Below are positions 56,275 through 64,000 of a DNA stretch of 64,000 nt, in pieces. The notes below the pieces were generated by a model. It was not told the origin of the DNA. It ran no database searches and saw only the letters and a list, made by a program, of their open reading frames with translations. Each line of letters starts with the position of its first letter. Position 1 is the stretch's first letter. The DNA comes from Bacillus zhangzhouensis. GTDB taxonomy: Bacteria; Bacillota; Bacilli; Bacillales; Bacillaceae. The stretch is from assembly GCA_025809375.1 (NCBI GenBank), contig CP099514.1, positions 186,001 to 250,000 on the forward strand, written 5' to 3'. Both the position numbers and the translations under genes were made by a program.

Positions 56275-56493
56275 AGGTTTAGGAGTATTCCTAAGCTTCA
56301 GCGTGTAGACAAACCCTCGCATTCGGTGTCAGTCCCCTGCGCTGGTGCTCACGAATGTCCAATTCGCTCCGGTACTCGTCCTTCCTAGGGCTGCAAAGGT
56401 TTTCTATCACGCTGAAAAGAAGACAAAGGGCTAAAATCAACATCATTTTAGCCCTTTGTCAAAAATCTAAGGGCTTAGGAGTATTCCTAAACC
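56275..56493 (+). repeat. Palindromic repeat copy B with duplicated terminator
   Basis: Core 56299-56414 begins CAGCGTGTAGACAAACC and ends GGTTTTCTATCACGCTG. The tail adds a perfect 16-bp hairpin (GACAAAGGGCTAAAAT / ATTTTAGCCCTTTGTC, 56422-56460). Both flanks carry the palindrome TTAGGAGTATTCCTAA (56279-56294 and 56475-56490), which is the terminator hairpin between adhB and marR, present once per side. The right copy includes the marR stop codon. Confidence 0.9.
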
Positions 56494-56924
56494 TTTAATG
56501 TGTGCTGGTCCATCATTTTTTCGATTAATTCAAAAAATGTTTTTTTATCTTTCTCTGAAAGGTGGTTGAACAATTGATTCACAAGTAGCTGGCGATTGTC
56601 GATCATTTGTTTAGCAATTTGTTTACCCGATTCAGAGAGTTCTATCCACACTGTACGGCGGTCATTATGATTTCGAGAGCGGATAATCAGCCCTTCGTCT
56701 TCTAAGTGATTAAGTGCGGTTGTTGTTGCAGAGGGAGATAATGAAACTTCCTGCAGAATATTTTTCACAGTACATGATTGATGGCGGTAGATGATACGTA
56801 AAATAAACCCTTTGACATTCGTGACGTTTTTCGGAATATTTTCTTCATCTATTTGTTTTGTCGCCTTTAAATACTTTGTCAGTGCATGGTCTAACAAACT
56901 TGCCTCTAGCTCGAAATGTTGCAT
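56487..56924 (-). CDS. MarR-family transcriptional regulator
   Basis: 145 residues: winged helix-turn-helix (VKNILQEVSLSPSATTTALN, LEDEGLIIRSRNHNDRRTVW) flanked by dimerisation helices. Start ATG at 56924 (MQHFELEAS) has AAGAGG eight bases upstream; the longer frame from 56966 lacks one. It is divergent from the ligase gene at 57110, with an inverted repeat in between, so it probably regulates that gene, itself, or convergent adhB. Confidence 0.85.
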   Translation of the reverse strand: MQHFELEASLLDHALTKYLKATKQIDEENIPKNVTNVKGFILRIIYRHQSCTVKNILQEVSLSPSATTTALNHLEDEGLIIRSRNHNDRRTVWIELSESGKQIAKQMIDNRQLLVNQLFNHLSEKDKKTFFELIEKMMDQHTLKV

Positions 56925-57062
56925 TCTCCATACCTCTTTTCCTATTGAATTCGCATTTCCGATCAATTACTAGGTCTATCTTATCATAATAATCATCATG
57001 ATTTAAACCAAAATGGAAGACGGCTATAAAATTACCTATATTATCAATTAACATAAAGAATA

Positions 57063-57109
57063 ATTCTAAAATGAAATGATTTTACTTTCAGCTGTTTTTA
57101 TTTTAGAAT
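57063..57109. promoter_or_regulatory. Inverted repeat upstream of the ligase gene
   Basis: ATTCTAAAAT (57063-57072) and ATTTTAGAAT (57100-57109), perfect 10-base arms 27 bases apart, the second ending at the start codon. Could be a MarR operator pair or an mRNA hairpin that hides the start. No ribosome binding site lies between. Confidence 0.5.
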
Positions 57110-58696
57110 GTGAATGAGATAAAATCTGCCAACCTAATTCCCTGGAAATTGGCTATTGGAAATCAAACATTTGGAGATGAAGATATATTGAATACATTAC
57201 AGGCATTACTAAACGACAGAATGGAACGATCTTCACAAATTGAAGCGGTAACTGGCGGAGGGGTGTCTTATACATTTGAAGAATATGCAAAACGTATCGA
57301 CCAGCTCGCGCATTACTTACATCAAAAAGGAATTCGAAAAGGTGACCGCGTTTGCTTTATTTGTCAAAACCATCATCACTTTTCAACGATTATGCTGGCA
57401 GCCATTAAAGCAGGTGCAGTTGCAGTTCCGCTTAGCTGGCAGCTTACTTCTTTTGAGCTGGAAGGTATTTTGAAAAAAGCAGAGCCAAAGGCTTTATTCT
57501 TTGACCGAGAATTCCGTGACATCATTGCTGCGGTGAATGTGTATTTAGATAACTGTCTCATGGTGGAATCTGGTGTGAATGCGAAAACAACGCAGCTGTT
57601 TGAAGACATATTGGCTTCAAATGATGGCAGTGATCTTGCGGAAGAGGTATCAGAAGAGGATCTAGCGATGATCTTATTTACCTCTGGGACAACGGGGAAT
57701 CCAAAAGGCTGTATGGTCGGGCATGGACGAATTTATCAATTTTTAACAAGACGTGGGAATCGAGGATTTGACTTGAAAGGAAAGCGGTACTTGGCGAGTC
57801 ACCCTCTGTATCATATGAGTTCAATTAATCATCTGATCACTGCTGCCATTGAAGGGTATACACTTGTTTTCTTACATGATGCAACACCTAAGCGCATTTT
57901 AGAAACGATCGAAAAAGAAAGAATAACGTTCATGATGGCTTTCCCATCAGCCTATACGTACATGCTGGAAGAAATGAAGCGCGGTTCGTATGACCTTTCA
58001 TCCTTTGAAATTGCGATATCTGGCGGTACGAAGGTGCCAGTTCGTTTGATTAAAGACTACAAAGAAGCAGGCATTCAGATGATGCATGGCTACGGAAGCA
58101 CGGAAGCATGGGTAGTCAGTGCATGGCATCCTGCGATGGGCGAGGATAAAATGGGCTCTGCTGGTAAAGTGGATTCAGATGTAGAAGTGAAAATCGTTCA
58201 TCCTGAAACTGAAGAAACACTGCCAGCTGGAGAAATTGGCGAAGTCGTCATGAGAAGCCCATTTTATTTTTTAGGCTATTATCATCAGCCTGACGCTACT
58301 GCGAAGGTGCTCAAAGATGGCTGGTTCCATATGGGAGATGCAGGCTATCTAGACGAAGACGGTTTTCTATATATCACAGGCAGATACAAAGATGTGATTT
58401 TATACGGCGGAGATAATATCTATCCTGATCAAGTAGAAGAAGTCATTGAACAGATTCCAGGTGTGATTGAATCAGCTGTCATTGGAGTGCCGGACGAATT
58501 ATATGGTGAAGTGCCAAGTGCATATATCGTAAAAGACAAATTCGCCGATTTCAGCGAAGAAGAGGTGGTGAACTATTGTCAGGAACGTTTGGCAGATTAC
58601 AAAGTGCCATCCATTCATTTCATCAGTGAACTGCCAAAAAACAAGCTTGGCAAAATCGTGAAGAAAGATTTACGAGAATTGGTTGTGAATGCTTAG
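57110..58696 (+). CDS. AMP-dependent acyl-CoA synthetase/ligase
   Basis: 528 residues of the ANL superfamily: P-loop MILFTSGTTGNPKGCMVGH, MHGYGSTEAW, the adenylate-binding GWFHMGDAGYLDEDGFLYIT, hinge GRYKDVILYGGDNIYPDQVE and the catalytic Lys in LPKNKLGKIVKKDLRE. Activates a carboxylic acid to its CoA thioester; substrate unknown. The start is uncertain: a TAG closes the frame just upstream of GTG 57110 and no ribosome binding site precedes it, whereas the next Met (residue 38) would cut into the fold. Confidence 0.85.
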   Translation: MNEIKSANLIPWKLAIGNQTFGDEDILNTLQALLNDRMERSSQIEAVTGGGVSYTFEEYAKRIDQLAHYLHQKGIRKGDRVCFICQNHHHFSTIMLAAIKAGAVAVPLSWQLTSFELEGILKKAEPKALFFDREFRDIIAAVNVYLDNCLMVESGVNAKTTQLFEDILASNDGSDLAEEVSEEDLAMILFTSGTTGNPKGCMVGHGRIYQFLTRRGNRGFDLKGKRYLASHPLYHMSSINHLITAAIEGYTLVFLHDATPKRILETIEKERITFMMAFPSAYTYMLEEMKRGSYDLSSFEIAISGGTKVPVRLIKDYKEAGIQMMHGYGSTEAWVVSAWHPAMGEDKMGSAGKVDSDVEVKIVHPETEETLPAGEIGEVVMRSPFYFLGYYHQPDATAKVLKDGWFHMGDAGYLDEDGFLYITGRYKDVILYGGDNIYPDQVEEVIEQIPGVIESAVIGVPDELYGEVPSAYIVKDKFADFSEEEVVNYCQERLADYKVPSIHFISELPKNKLGKIVKKDLRELVVNA

Positions 58697-58763
58697 TACC
58701 TATTCTGCTATAATGAAATCTGAATGAATTTTTTGTTTTTCTAACGTTTTGGAGGGAAAGGGT

Positions 58764-60146
58764 TTGCGACATATTCTTCGTAAGAAACACATTCACGATT
58801 TGTTAGAACAGAGCAGAAAGCAAAAGGTAAAGAAAACGCTGGGCGGGCTCGATCTCACGCTTCTTGGTATAGGAGCAGTGATTGGCACGGGGGTTATGGT
58901 GTTAACTGGAATTACAGCAGCTAAGGATGCAGGACCGGCTGTCATTTTCTCCTTTGCGATTGCAGCCATTGTGTGCAGTTTGGCAGCACTTTGTTATGCA
59001 GAAATGGCTTCAGCGCTTCCTGTATTCGGCAGTGCATACATTTATTCATATACGACCATGGGCGAGCTTATAGGCCATCTAATGGGATGGACCTTATTAT
59101 CTGTTTATATGCTGACTGCTTCAGCTGTCGCCAGTGGCTGGTCGAGTTATTTCAACAGCCTGCTCGAGGGATTTGGCATTTCTATTCCGCATCAATTCTT
59201 AGCGGGGCCGGAGCAAGGCGGATATATGAATCTGCCGGCGATTATCATTGCTTTACTGATTGCGTGGATCTTATCTAGAGGAACGAAGGAAAGTAAAAAA
59301 TTTAATAATATTATGGTGTTTGTGAAACTTGGTATTATTGTTCTTTTTATTGTAGTAGGCGGCTTTTATGTACAGCCAGCCAATTGGCAGCCGTTTATGC
59401 CATTTGGTGCAGAAGGTGTCATTGCCGGTGCTGCTGCTGTGTTTTTTGCCTTTTTAGGATTTGATGCGATTTCTGCTTCAGCAGAAGAGGTGAAAAATCC
59501 GCAGCGGAACCTGCCAATTGGGATCATAGGTTCATTACTTATTTGTACAATCATTTACATTGTCGTTTGTTTGGTCATGACAGGCATGGTGCACTATACA
59601 AAGCTGAATGTCACAGAGGCGATGTCCTATGTCCTGCAAAGTGTACATCAAAATAGCGTGGCTGGTATTATTTCTGTGGGGGCAGTCATTGGATTAATGG
59701 CTGTGATTTTTGCCAATAATTATGCGGCAACTCGAATTGCCTATGCGATGGGCCGAGACGGACTTTTGCCTAAAGTGTTTTCAAAAACAAACAAAAGCGA
59801 TACGCCTGTTGCTAGTATATGGATGATTGGCGGAATGACAGCTGTTATTGCAGGCTTTATTGATTTGAAGGATCTGTCAAACTTAGCGAATATCGGTGCG
59901 TTATTAACGTTTGCAATGGTCAGTTTATCTGTGCTTATTTTGAGAAAGACACATCAGCAGCTTGAGAGGGGATTCAGGGTTCCTTTTGTGCCTGTTTTAC
60001 CGATTATCTCAATGGGCTGCTGCTTGTTCCTTATGCTCAACTTACCAGGCCGGACATGGCTTTACTTTGGGGTTTGGCTGTTAATCGGTGTCGTCATGTA
60101 CGCATCGTATTCAAACAAGCACAGTGAATTAGCGAAATCTTCATGA
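58764..60146 (+). CDS. yfnA: Cationic-amino-acid-type APC permease (YfnA-like)
   Basis: 460 residues, twelve transmembrane segments. CAT-family landmarks: KKTLGGLDLTLLGIGAVIGT, GTGVMVLTGITAAKDAGPAV, FFAFLGFDAISASAEEVKNP. Length and sequence agree with B. subtilis YfnA. Start TTG at 58764 is placed by GGAGG eight bases before it; an earlier TTG at 58749 overlaps that site. 67 bases after the ligase gene without an obvious terminator, so possibly cotranscribed. Confidence 0.83.
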   Translation: MRHILRKKHIHDLLEQSRKQKVKKTLGGLDLTLLGIGAVIGTGVMVLTGITAAKDAGPAVIFSFAIAAIVCSLAALCYAEMASALPVFGSAYIYSYTTMGELIGHLMGWTLLSVYMLTASAVASGWSSYFNSLLEGFGISIPHQFLAGPEQGGYMNLPAIIIALLIAWILSRGTKESKKFNNIMVFVKLGIIVLFIVVGGFYVQPANWQPFMPFGAEGVIAGAAAVFFAFLGFDAISASAEEVKNPQRNLPIGIIGSLLICTIIYIVVCLVMTGMVHYTKLNVTEAMSYVLQSVHQNSVAGIISVGAVIGLMAVIFANNYAATRIAYAMGRDGLLPKVFSKTNKSDTPVASIWMIGGMTAVIAGFIDLKDLSNLANIGALLTFAMVSLSVLILRKTHQQLERGFRVPFVPVLPIISMGCCLFLMLNLPGRTWLYFGVWLLIGVVMYASYSNKHSELAKSS

Positions 60147-60147
60147 G

Positions 60148-60185
60148 AAAAAGGTGCAAATCCGTTGACGATTTGTGCCTTTTTT
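60148..60185 (+). terminator. Terminator of the permease gene
   Basis: AAAAAGGTGCAAATC pairs with GATTTGTGCCTTTTT around CGTTGAC. Confidence 0.92.
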
Positions 60186-60246
60186 CATACGATTTGGGAT
60201 AAGCTATAAAAGAGATGGTGGACGGAACAAGAGGAGGATGAGGGAT

Positions 60247-60612
60247 ATGATTAGTGTTAGTCCTTATATTGTTGTAGAAGATGTGAAAGAATCTCTTCAA
60301 TATTATCAAGGAATTTTTGGTGGGGATATTCATATCTTAAATGAACATCAAGACCGTGTCCTGCATGCTGAATTGCATCTTGGGGAATCACTGCTTCATT
60401 TCTCAGATACGTTTGGACGCACACCAAAGCCAGAGAATCTCAGATTGATCATGCAGTTTGACAATGAAGAAGAACTAAAGGCTGTCTATGAAGCGCTGGA
60501 AGCTGATGGAGATGTACTGATCGAATTACAGGATACCTTCTTTGGCGCACTTCACGGACAAGTACAAGACCGGAAAAATGGGTTGATCTGGGTTCTGAAT
60601 TATATGAAATAG
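60247..60612 (+). CDS. VOC/PhnB-like glyoxalase-fold protein
   Basis: 121 residues, vicinal-oxygen-chelate fold of the PhnB (3-demethylubiquinone-9-like) type: SVSPYIVVEDVKESLQYYQG, HAELHLGESLLHFSD, and the ending FGALHGQVQDRKNGLIWVLN. Role unknown; no metal set can be assigned confidently. Start ATG at 60247 after AGAGGAGG; an ATG nine bases earlier is also possible. Its terminator carries repeat copy C. Confidence 0.8.
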   Translation: MISVSPYIVVEDVKESLQYYQGIFGGDIHILNEHQDRVLHAELHLGESLLHFSDTFGRTPKPENLRLIMQFDNEEELKAVYEALEADGDVLIELQDTFFGALHGQVQDRKNGLIWVLNYMK

Positions 60613-60613
60613 A

Positions 60614-60832
60614 CTAAGACCTTCACCGTGTGAAGGTTTCAGCGTGTAGACAAACCCTCGCATTCGGTGTCAGTCCTGCGCGCTAGTGCTCACGAATGTC
60701 CAATTCGCTCCGCGCCAGTGCTCGTCCTTCCTAGGGCTGCAAAGGTTTTCTATCACGCTGGAAAGAAGACAAAGGGCTAAAATAACCCTTTGTCAACAAT
60801 CTAAGACCTTCACCGTGTGAAGGTTTTTTTGT
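60614..60832 (+). repeat. Palindromic repeat copy C with duplicated terminator
   Basis: Core 60640-60760 begins CAGCGTGTAGACAAACC and ends GGTTTTCTATCACGCTG. The tail to 60800 includes a shortened hairpin (GACAAAGGGCTAAAATAACCC...). It is flanked by a perfect 26-base direct repeat (60614-60639 and 60801-60826) that contains the whole terminator hairpin ACCTTCA-CCGTG-TGAAGGT of the preceding gene; only the right copy has the T7 tail. Confidence 0.92.
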
Positions 60833-60910
60833 GGGTATTTTTATTTTCTGAAAAATGGAAAATATGCTATGTTGGAAGAATAAAAGGACAAGGAGAAGGG
60901 TGGCAAAGGA

Positions 60911-61771
60911 ATGGAACAAATTGAGTTTCAATCAATCCAAACAAATGGTGTAACACTTCATACAGCAATGGCCGGACCGGAAAATGGCCCGCTGCTCGTG
61001 CTGCTTCACGGGTTTCCTGAGTTTTGGTACGGCTGGAAAAATCAAATCATCCCCTTGGCTGAGGCAGGCTATCGTGTTGTCGTTCCTGATCAAAGAGGGT
61101 ACCATCTAAGTGACAAACCAGAAAGAGTCGAATCCTACGTATTAGATCAACTGAGAGATGATATTGTGGGTTTGATCAAGACGCTGAGCCCGAACCAAAA
61201 GGCGATTGTCGGCGGACATGACTGGGGCGGAGCTGTTGCTTGGCATTTGGCTTCAACCCGATCTCAATATGTAGAGAAATTAATCATTGTCAACATGCCG
61301 CATCCGCGGGTGATGATGAAGGTTTTTCCTTTTTATCCGCCGCAGTGGAAGAAAAGCTCCTATATCGCTTTTTTTCAGCTTCCGAATGTTCCAGAGGCAG
61401 CACTTCAAGAAAATCACTTTCAGAAGCTGGATGAAGCCATTGGGCTGTCTGCAAGACCACATTTGTTCACGAAGGAAGATGTCTCGACCTACAAGCTCGC
61501 TTGGACACAGCCGGGCGCCTTGACCTCAATGCTGAATTGGTACCGAGCCATCAAAAAAGGCGGCTTTGAAAAGCCAATTTCCAAACGAATTCTCGTTCCT
61601 GTTCGCATGATCTGGGGGATGGAGGACAAATTTTTAAGCAGAAAGCTGGCGAAGGAAACGATTAAGATTTGTCCAAATGGCCAGCTGATCTTTGTCGATA
61701 ATGCCTCTCATTGGATTAATCATGAAAAACCAGAATTGGTCAACAAGCTCATACTTGAATTTTTGACATAA
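60911..61771 (+). CDS. yfhM: Alpha/beta hydrolase, epoxide-hydrolase-like (YfhM)
   Basis: 286 residues, the length of B. subtilis YfhM. Oxyanion motif HGFPEFWYGWKNQI, nucleophile elbow GGHDWGGAVAWHLAS (Asp nucleophile as in epoxide hydrolases/dehalogenases), and catalytic His near ASHWINHEKPE. YfhM is a general-stress protein in B. subtilis. RBS AAGGAGAAGG plus AAAGG directly before ATG. Confidence 0.88.
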   Translation: MEQIEFQSIQTNGVTLHTAMAGPENGPLLVLLHGFPEFWYGWKNQIIPLAEAGYRVVVPDQRGYHLSDKPERVESYVLDQLRDDIVGLIKTLSPNQKAIVGGHDWGGAVAWHLASTRSQYVEKLIIVNMPHPRVMMKVFPFYPPQWKKSSYIAFFQLPNVPEAALQENHFQKLDEAIGLSARPHLFTKEDVSTYKLAWTQPGALTSMLNWYRAIKKGGFEKPISKRILVPVRMIWGMEDKFLSRKLAKETIKICPNGQLIFVDNASHWINHEKPELVNKLILEFLT

Positions 61772-61776
61772 AGAAA

Positions 61777-62222
61777 GGGACTGACCCCCGTTTTTGTGGC
61801 AGGGATCAAAAACACCTTTATACAGCCAATTGCCGATAGTTTATCGGTGATTGGTTGTTTCGTTTGAATACGAATGTTGGTATAATTGTTCTACGATGGT
61901 GGTAGTTCGATCCATCCTGTTAAGATAGAACGTTTCAGACTTTAGAGAGAAATGAAACGATTCGATAGAGGCATGATCAGCGCGCGCCCCTTTATGTGAC
62001 ATGCTCAATGGATTCTGTATATCAGGAAATACGCGATGCCCGTTACTAGTTTTTCAAGAGAGCGGTCAGACTGAAAGTTCCGATCCAGTACCGGCCGGGG
62101 CAAAAGGCTGCCATTCTTCTTATCCATAGAAAAACACCTCCATGTTTTATTTCGGATTACAACGATCCGTTTTCAAACTTGAAGGTGTTTTTTATTTGTC
62201 TCATCTTATGGGGTCAGTCCCC
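61777..62222. mobile_element. Internally deleted copy of the same IS3 element
   Basis: Ends GGGACTGACCCC and GGGGTCAGTCCC match those of the element at 36775-38006, and the first and last ~200 bases are collinear with it (for example the TTTATACAGCCAATTGCCGA and ACACCTCCATGTTTTATTTC stretches). Most of OrfA and OrfB is deleted. Not able to move alone. No clear target duplication. Confidence 0.85.
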
Positions 62223-62244
62223 AGATGACCAGAGCTTTTTTGAT

Positions 62245-63672
62245 TTAGCCGATTTGATTCTTTTTCAATGCAGCAGGTTCGTCGTCCCAGCATTCAATTT
62301 TCTCATTGTTTGGAACGGCATTTTTATAGAAAACAGGATTTTTGCCTTCTTTTTTCTGTCTCGTGTAATCTTTCAATGCTGCGAAGGCGACCTTAGACAG
62401 CATGGTAATGGCGATAAGGTTAACAATTACCATGAGTCCCATAAAGAGATCAGCTAGACCCCAAACGAGCGGAACAGTGGCAACCGCACCGAATAGAACC
62501 ATTCCAATAACGGCAATTCGATAAATGTTAAGCCAAATTTTGTTCGCTCCAAGAAATTCAATGTTCGTTTCCCCATAGTAATAGTTACCGATCAATGTAC
62601 TGAACGCGAATAGGAAAATCATGATGGCGAGTAAGCCAGATGCCCATGGCCCAACGTGCTGGCTGAGCGAAGCCTGCGTTAATTCAATTCCTTGCAGATT
62701 CGTTGTTTTATACGCATCAGAGAATAGGACAAGAAAGGCTGTACTCGTACAAATAATTAACGTATCTGTTAATACGCCGAATGCTTGGATTAATCCTTGT
62801 TTAACAGGGTGGCTCGTTACAGCCGTTGCTGCTGCGTTAGGTGCACTACCCATACCAGCTTCATTCGAGAAGAGACCGCGTTTAATCCCTTGTAATAATG
62901 CACCGCCTAGTGTACCGCCGGCGAACTGTTCAAACCCGAAGGCGTGTTTCACAATCGTGCTGATGACACCAGGAAGTTCTGTGATATTTGTGACAATGAC
63001 AAAGAACGCAATTCCGATGTAAGCGACCGCAAGCACAACGACAATGTATTCAGAAGCCTTTGCGATCGCTTGAATGCCTTTGAAAATGATTGCTGCAAAA
63101 ATGACAGCCATCACAATACCGACTGTTAAACGGTCTAAACCAAAGGAGTTTTGAAAAGCGACCGTGATCGTATTTGATTGAACCGCGTTAAAGACGATTC
63201 CAAAAGAAATCGTAATCAGGATCGCAAATAAAATCCCCATCCAGCGCTTGTTTAACCCTTTTTCCATGTAATAAGCAGGTCCACCGCGGAAGCCTGTTTT
63301 GTCTTTTACTTTATATACTTGAGCTAGTGTACTTTCAACGAAACTTGAAGCAGACCCGATAATTGCTACGATCCACATCCAAAAGATTGCACCAGGGCCA
63401 CCAATGGCAATAGCAATGGCAATCCCTGTGATATTCCCTGTCCCTACACGCGCTGCCATACTGATAGCAAATGCTTGGAACGGTGATATTCCCTCTTTTT
63501 CTTTTCTTCCTTCTTTCAGGACACGCACCATTTCTTTCATCATTCTCACTTGCAGGAAGCGTGTTCTATATGTGAAGTACACCCCAACACCAAGTAACAG
63601 AGCTATCAAAATATAAGTCCAAATAAAATCATTTGTATGTGTTAAATAAGATAGCAAAGCTTTTTCGTTCAT
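62245..63672 (-). CDS. glnT: Sodium:alanine/glutamine symporter GlnT
   Basis: 475-residue AGCS-family transporter with ten or more transmembrane segments and the family signature RVGTGNITGIAIAIAIGGPG and GGALLQGIKRGLFSNEAGMG. It lies directly after glsA (33-base gap, RBS AGAGGTGATGTT), matching the B. subtilis glsA-glnT (ybgJ-ybgH) operon, which is controlled by the GlnK-GlnL two-component system; so glutamine is the likely substrate. The regulators are not in this window. Confidence 0.9.
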   Translation of the reverse strand: MNEKALLSYLTHTNDFIWTYILIALLLGVGVYFTYRTRFLQVRMMKEMVRVLKEGRKEKEGISPFQAFAISMAARVGTGNITGIAIAIAIGGPGAIFWMWIVAIIGSASSFVESTLAQVYKVKDKTGFRGGPAYYMEKGLNKRWMGILFAILITISFGIVFNAVQSNTITVAFQNSFGLDRLTVGIVMAVIFAAIIFKGIQAIAKASEYIVVVLAVAYIGIAFFVIVTNITELPGVISTIVKHAFGFEQFAGGTLGGALLQGIKRGLFSNEAGMGSAPNAAATAVTSHPVKQGLIQAFGVLTDTLIICTSTAFLVLFSDAYKTTNLQGIELTQASLSQHVGPWASGLLAIMIFLFAFSTLIGNYYYGETNIEFLGANKIWLNIYRIAVIGMVLFGAVATVPLVWGLADLFMGLMVIVNLIAITMLSKVAFAALKDYTRQKKEGKNPVFYKNAVPNNEKIECWDDEPAALKKNQIG

Positions 63673-63705
63673 AACATCACCTCTTCGAATTCATCACTGT
63701 TCTTT

Positions 63706-64000
63706 TTAAAAAATACTGAGATCCCACTCTTTAGCGAGCTTTTTCAGCATCATGACACCGGTAATGCTATTTCCACAATCGTCAATGGCTGGACCATAAA
63801 TACCGATTCCACAGCCTGTCTGAAAAGGGAATTCTCTTCTTGCGCTTGGCGGAACGCAAGCCATAATTCCTCCAGACACACCACTCTTGGCTGGTACACC
63901 TACGAAAGCAGCAAAATTACCAGATGCATTATACATGCCGCATGTCAGCATCAATGCCTTTGTTAGTCTTGCGATATCTTTCGGGATGACTTGGACTTGT
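63706..64000 (-). CDS. glsA: Glutaminase GlsA (C-terminal part only)
   Basis: Open from the window edge (frame VQVIPKDIARLTKALMLTCG) to the stop after KEWDLSIF. Contains the beta-lactamase-like glutaminase motifs TCGMYNASGNFAAFVGVPAK, SGVSGGIMACVP and PAIDDCGNSITG. Hydrolyses glutamine to glutamate and ammonia; paired with GlnT for glutamine use. About two thirds of the gene lies beyond position 64000. Confidence 0.93.
   Translation of the reverse strand, partial: QVQVIPKDIARLTKALMLTCGMYNASGNFAAFVGVPAKSGVSGGIMACVPPSARREFPFQTGCGIGIYGPAIDDCGNSITGVMMLKKLAKEWDLSIF

Noticed and set aside
46780..60760. Possible CRISPR or clustered repeat array
   Set aside because: Repeats are ~120 bp, dispersed over 14 kb between genes, with no spacers and no cas genes.
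1..64000. tRNA, rRNA, prophage or replication origin
   Set aside because: I saw no tRNA cloverleaf with TTCGAATC-type arm, no rRNA stretch, no phage structural or integrase genes and no DnaA-box cluster in the window.

Overview
The window is chromosomal DNA from a Bacillus of the B. pumilus / safensis / altitudinis kind. This rests on near-identity of cdaA, glmM, glmS, glpT, glpQ, pbuE, epr and skfA to the B. subtilis proteins as I recall them, on a local gene order that partly follows B. subtilis (glmS, skf, ybxG/ybeC, glpQ-glpT, ybgG/ybgF remnants, glsA-glnT), and on strong GGAGG ribosome binding sites with many hairpin-plus-T terminators. The species assignment is an inference.

Positions 1-5.9 kb hold the cell-wall precursor block: cdaA (cut by the window edge), cdaR and glmM in one operon, then glmS behind a sigma-A promoter and the glmS ribozyme. 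Positions 6.2-18.1 kb form a bacteriocin island with two different systems side by side. The first is a sporulation killing factor operon (skfA-B-C-E-F-G plus a frameshifted skfH). The second is an AT-rich cluster with two nearly identical 49-residue leaderless bacteriocin genes of the lacticin Q / aureocin A53 type, an ABC transporter, two bacterial-PH-domain membrane proteins, a DUF4064-like membrane protein and a DUF2089-like regulator pair. Positions 18.3-20.1 kb are gene debris: a DUF418 membrane protein and an ABC transporter.

Positions 20.2-27.2 kb carry an amino-acid permease, glpT-glpQ, a SurA/PrsA-like lipoprotein and yyaL. Positions 27.2-29.8 kb are an AT-rich decay zone with fragments of a subtilase, a second yyaL, and a family of unknown genes. 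Positions 29.8-34.2 kb hold a TauE/SafE exporter, an extra prolyl-tRNA synthetase under a T-box, and pbuE under an adenine riboswitch; the last two are transcribed divergently from overlapping promoters. Positions 34.2-38.3 kb contain more debris and an IS3-family element that landed in the loop of a transcription terminator. Positions 38.5-64 kb are housekeeping and niche genes: trhO, ybeC, two secreted subtilases (one is epr), a PadR-DUF1700 operon, drug-efflux and acetyltransferase genes, an amidase, a broken quercetinase-like cupin gene, adhB, MarR, an acyl-CoA-ligase-like gene, permeases, yfhM, and glsA-glnT.

The strongest signals are the twin leaderless bacteriocin cluster and a family of ~120 bp palindrome-ended repeats. 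All three complete copies of that repeat sit in intrinsic terminators and are bracketed by direct copies of the terminator hairpin. A hairpin tail from the same family recurs at the 3' end of pbuE and inside the IS3 element.
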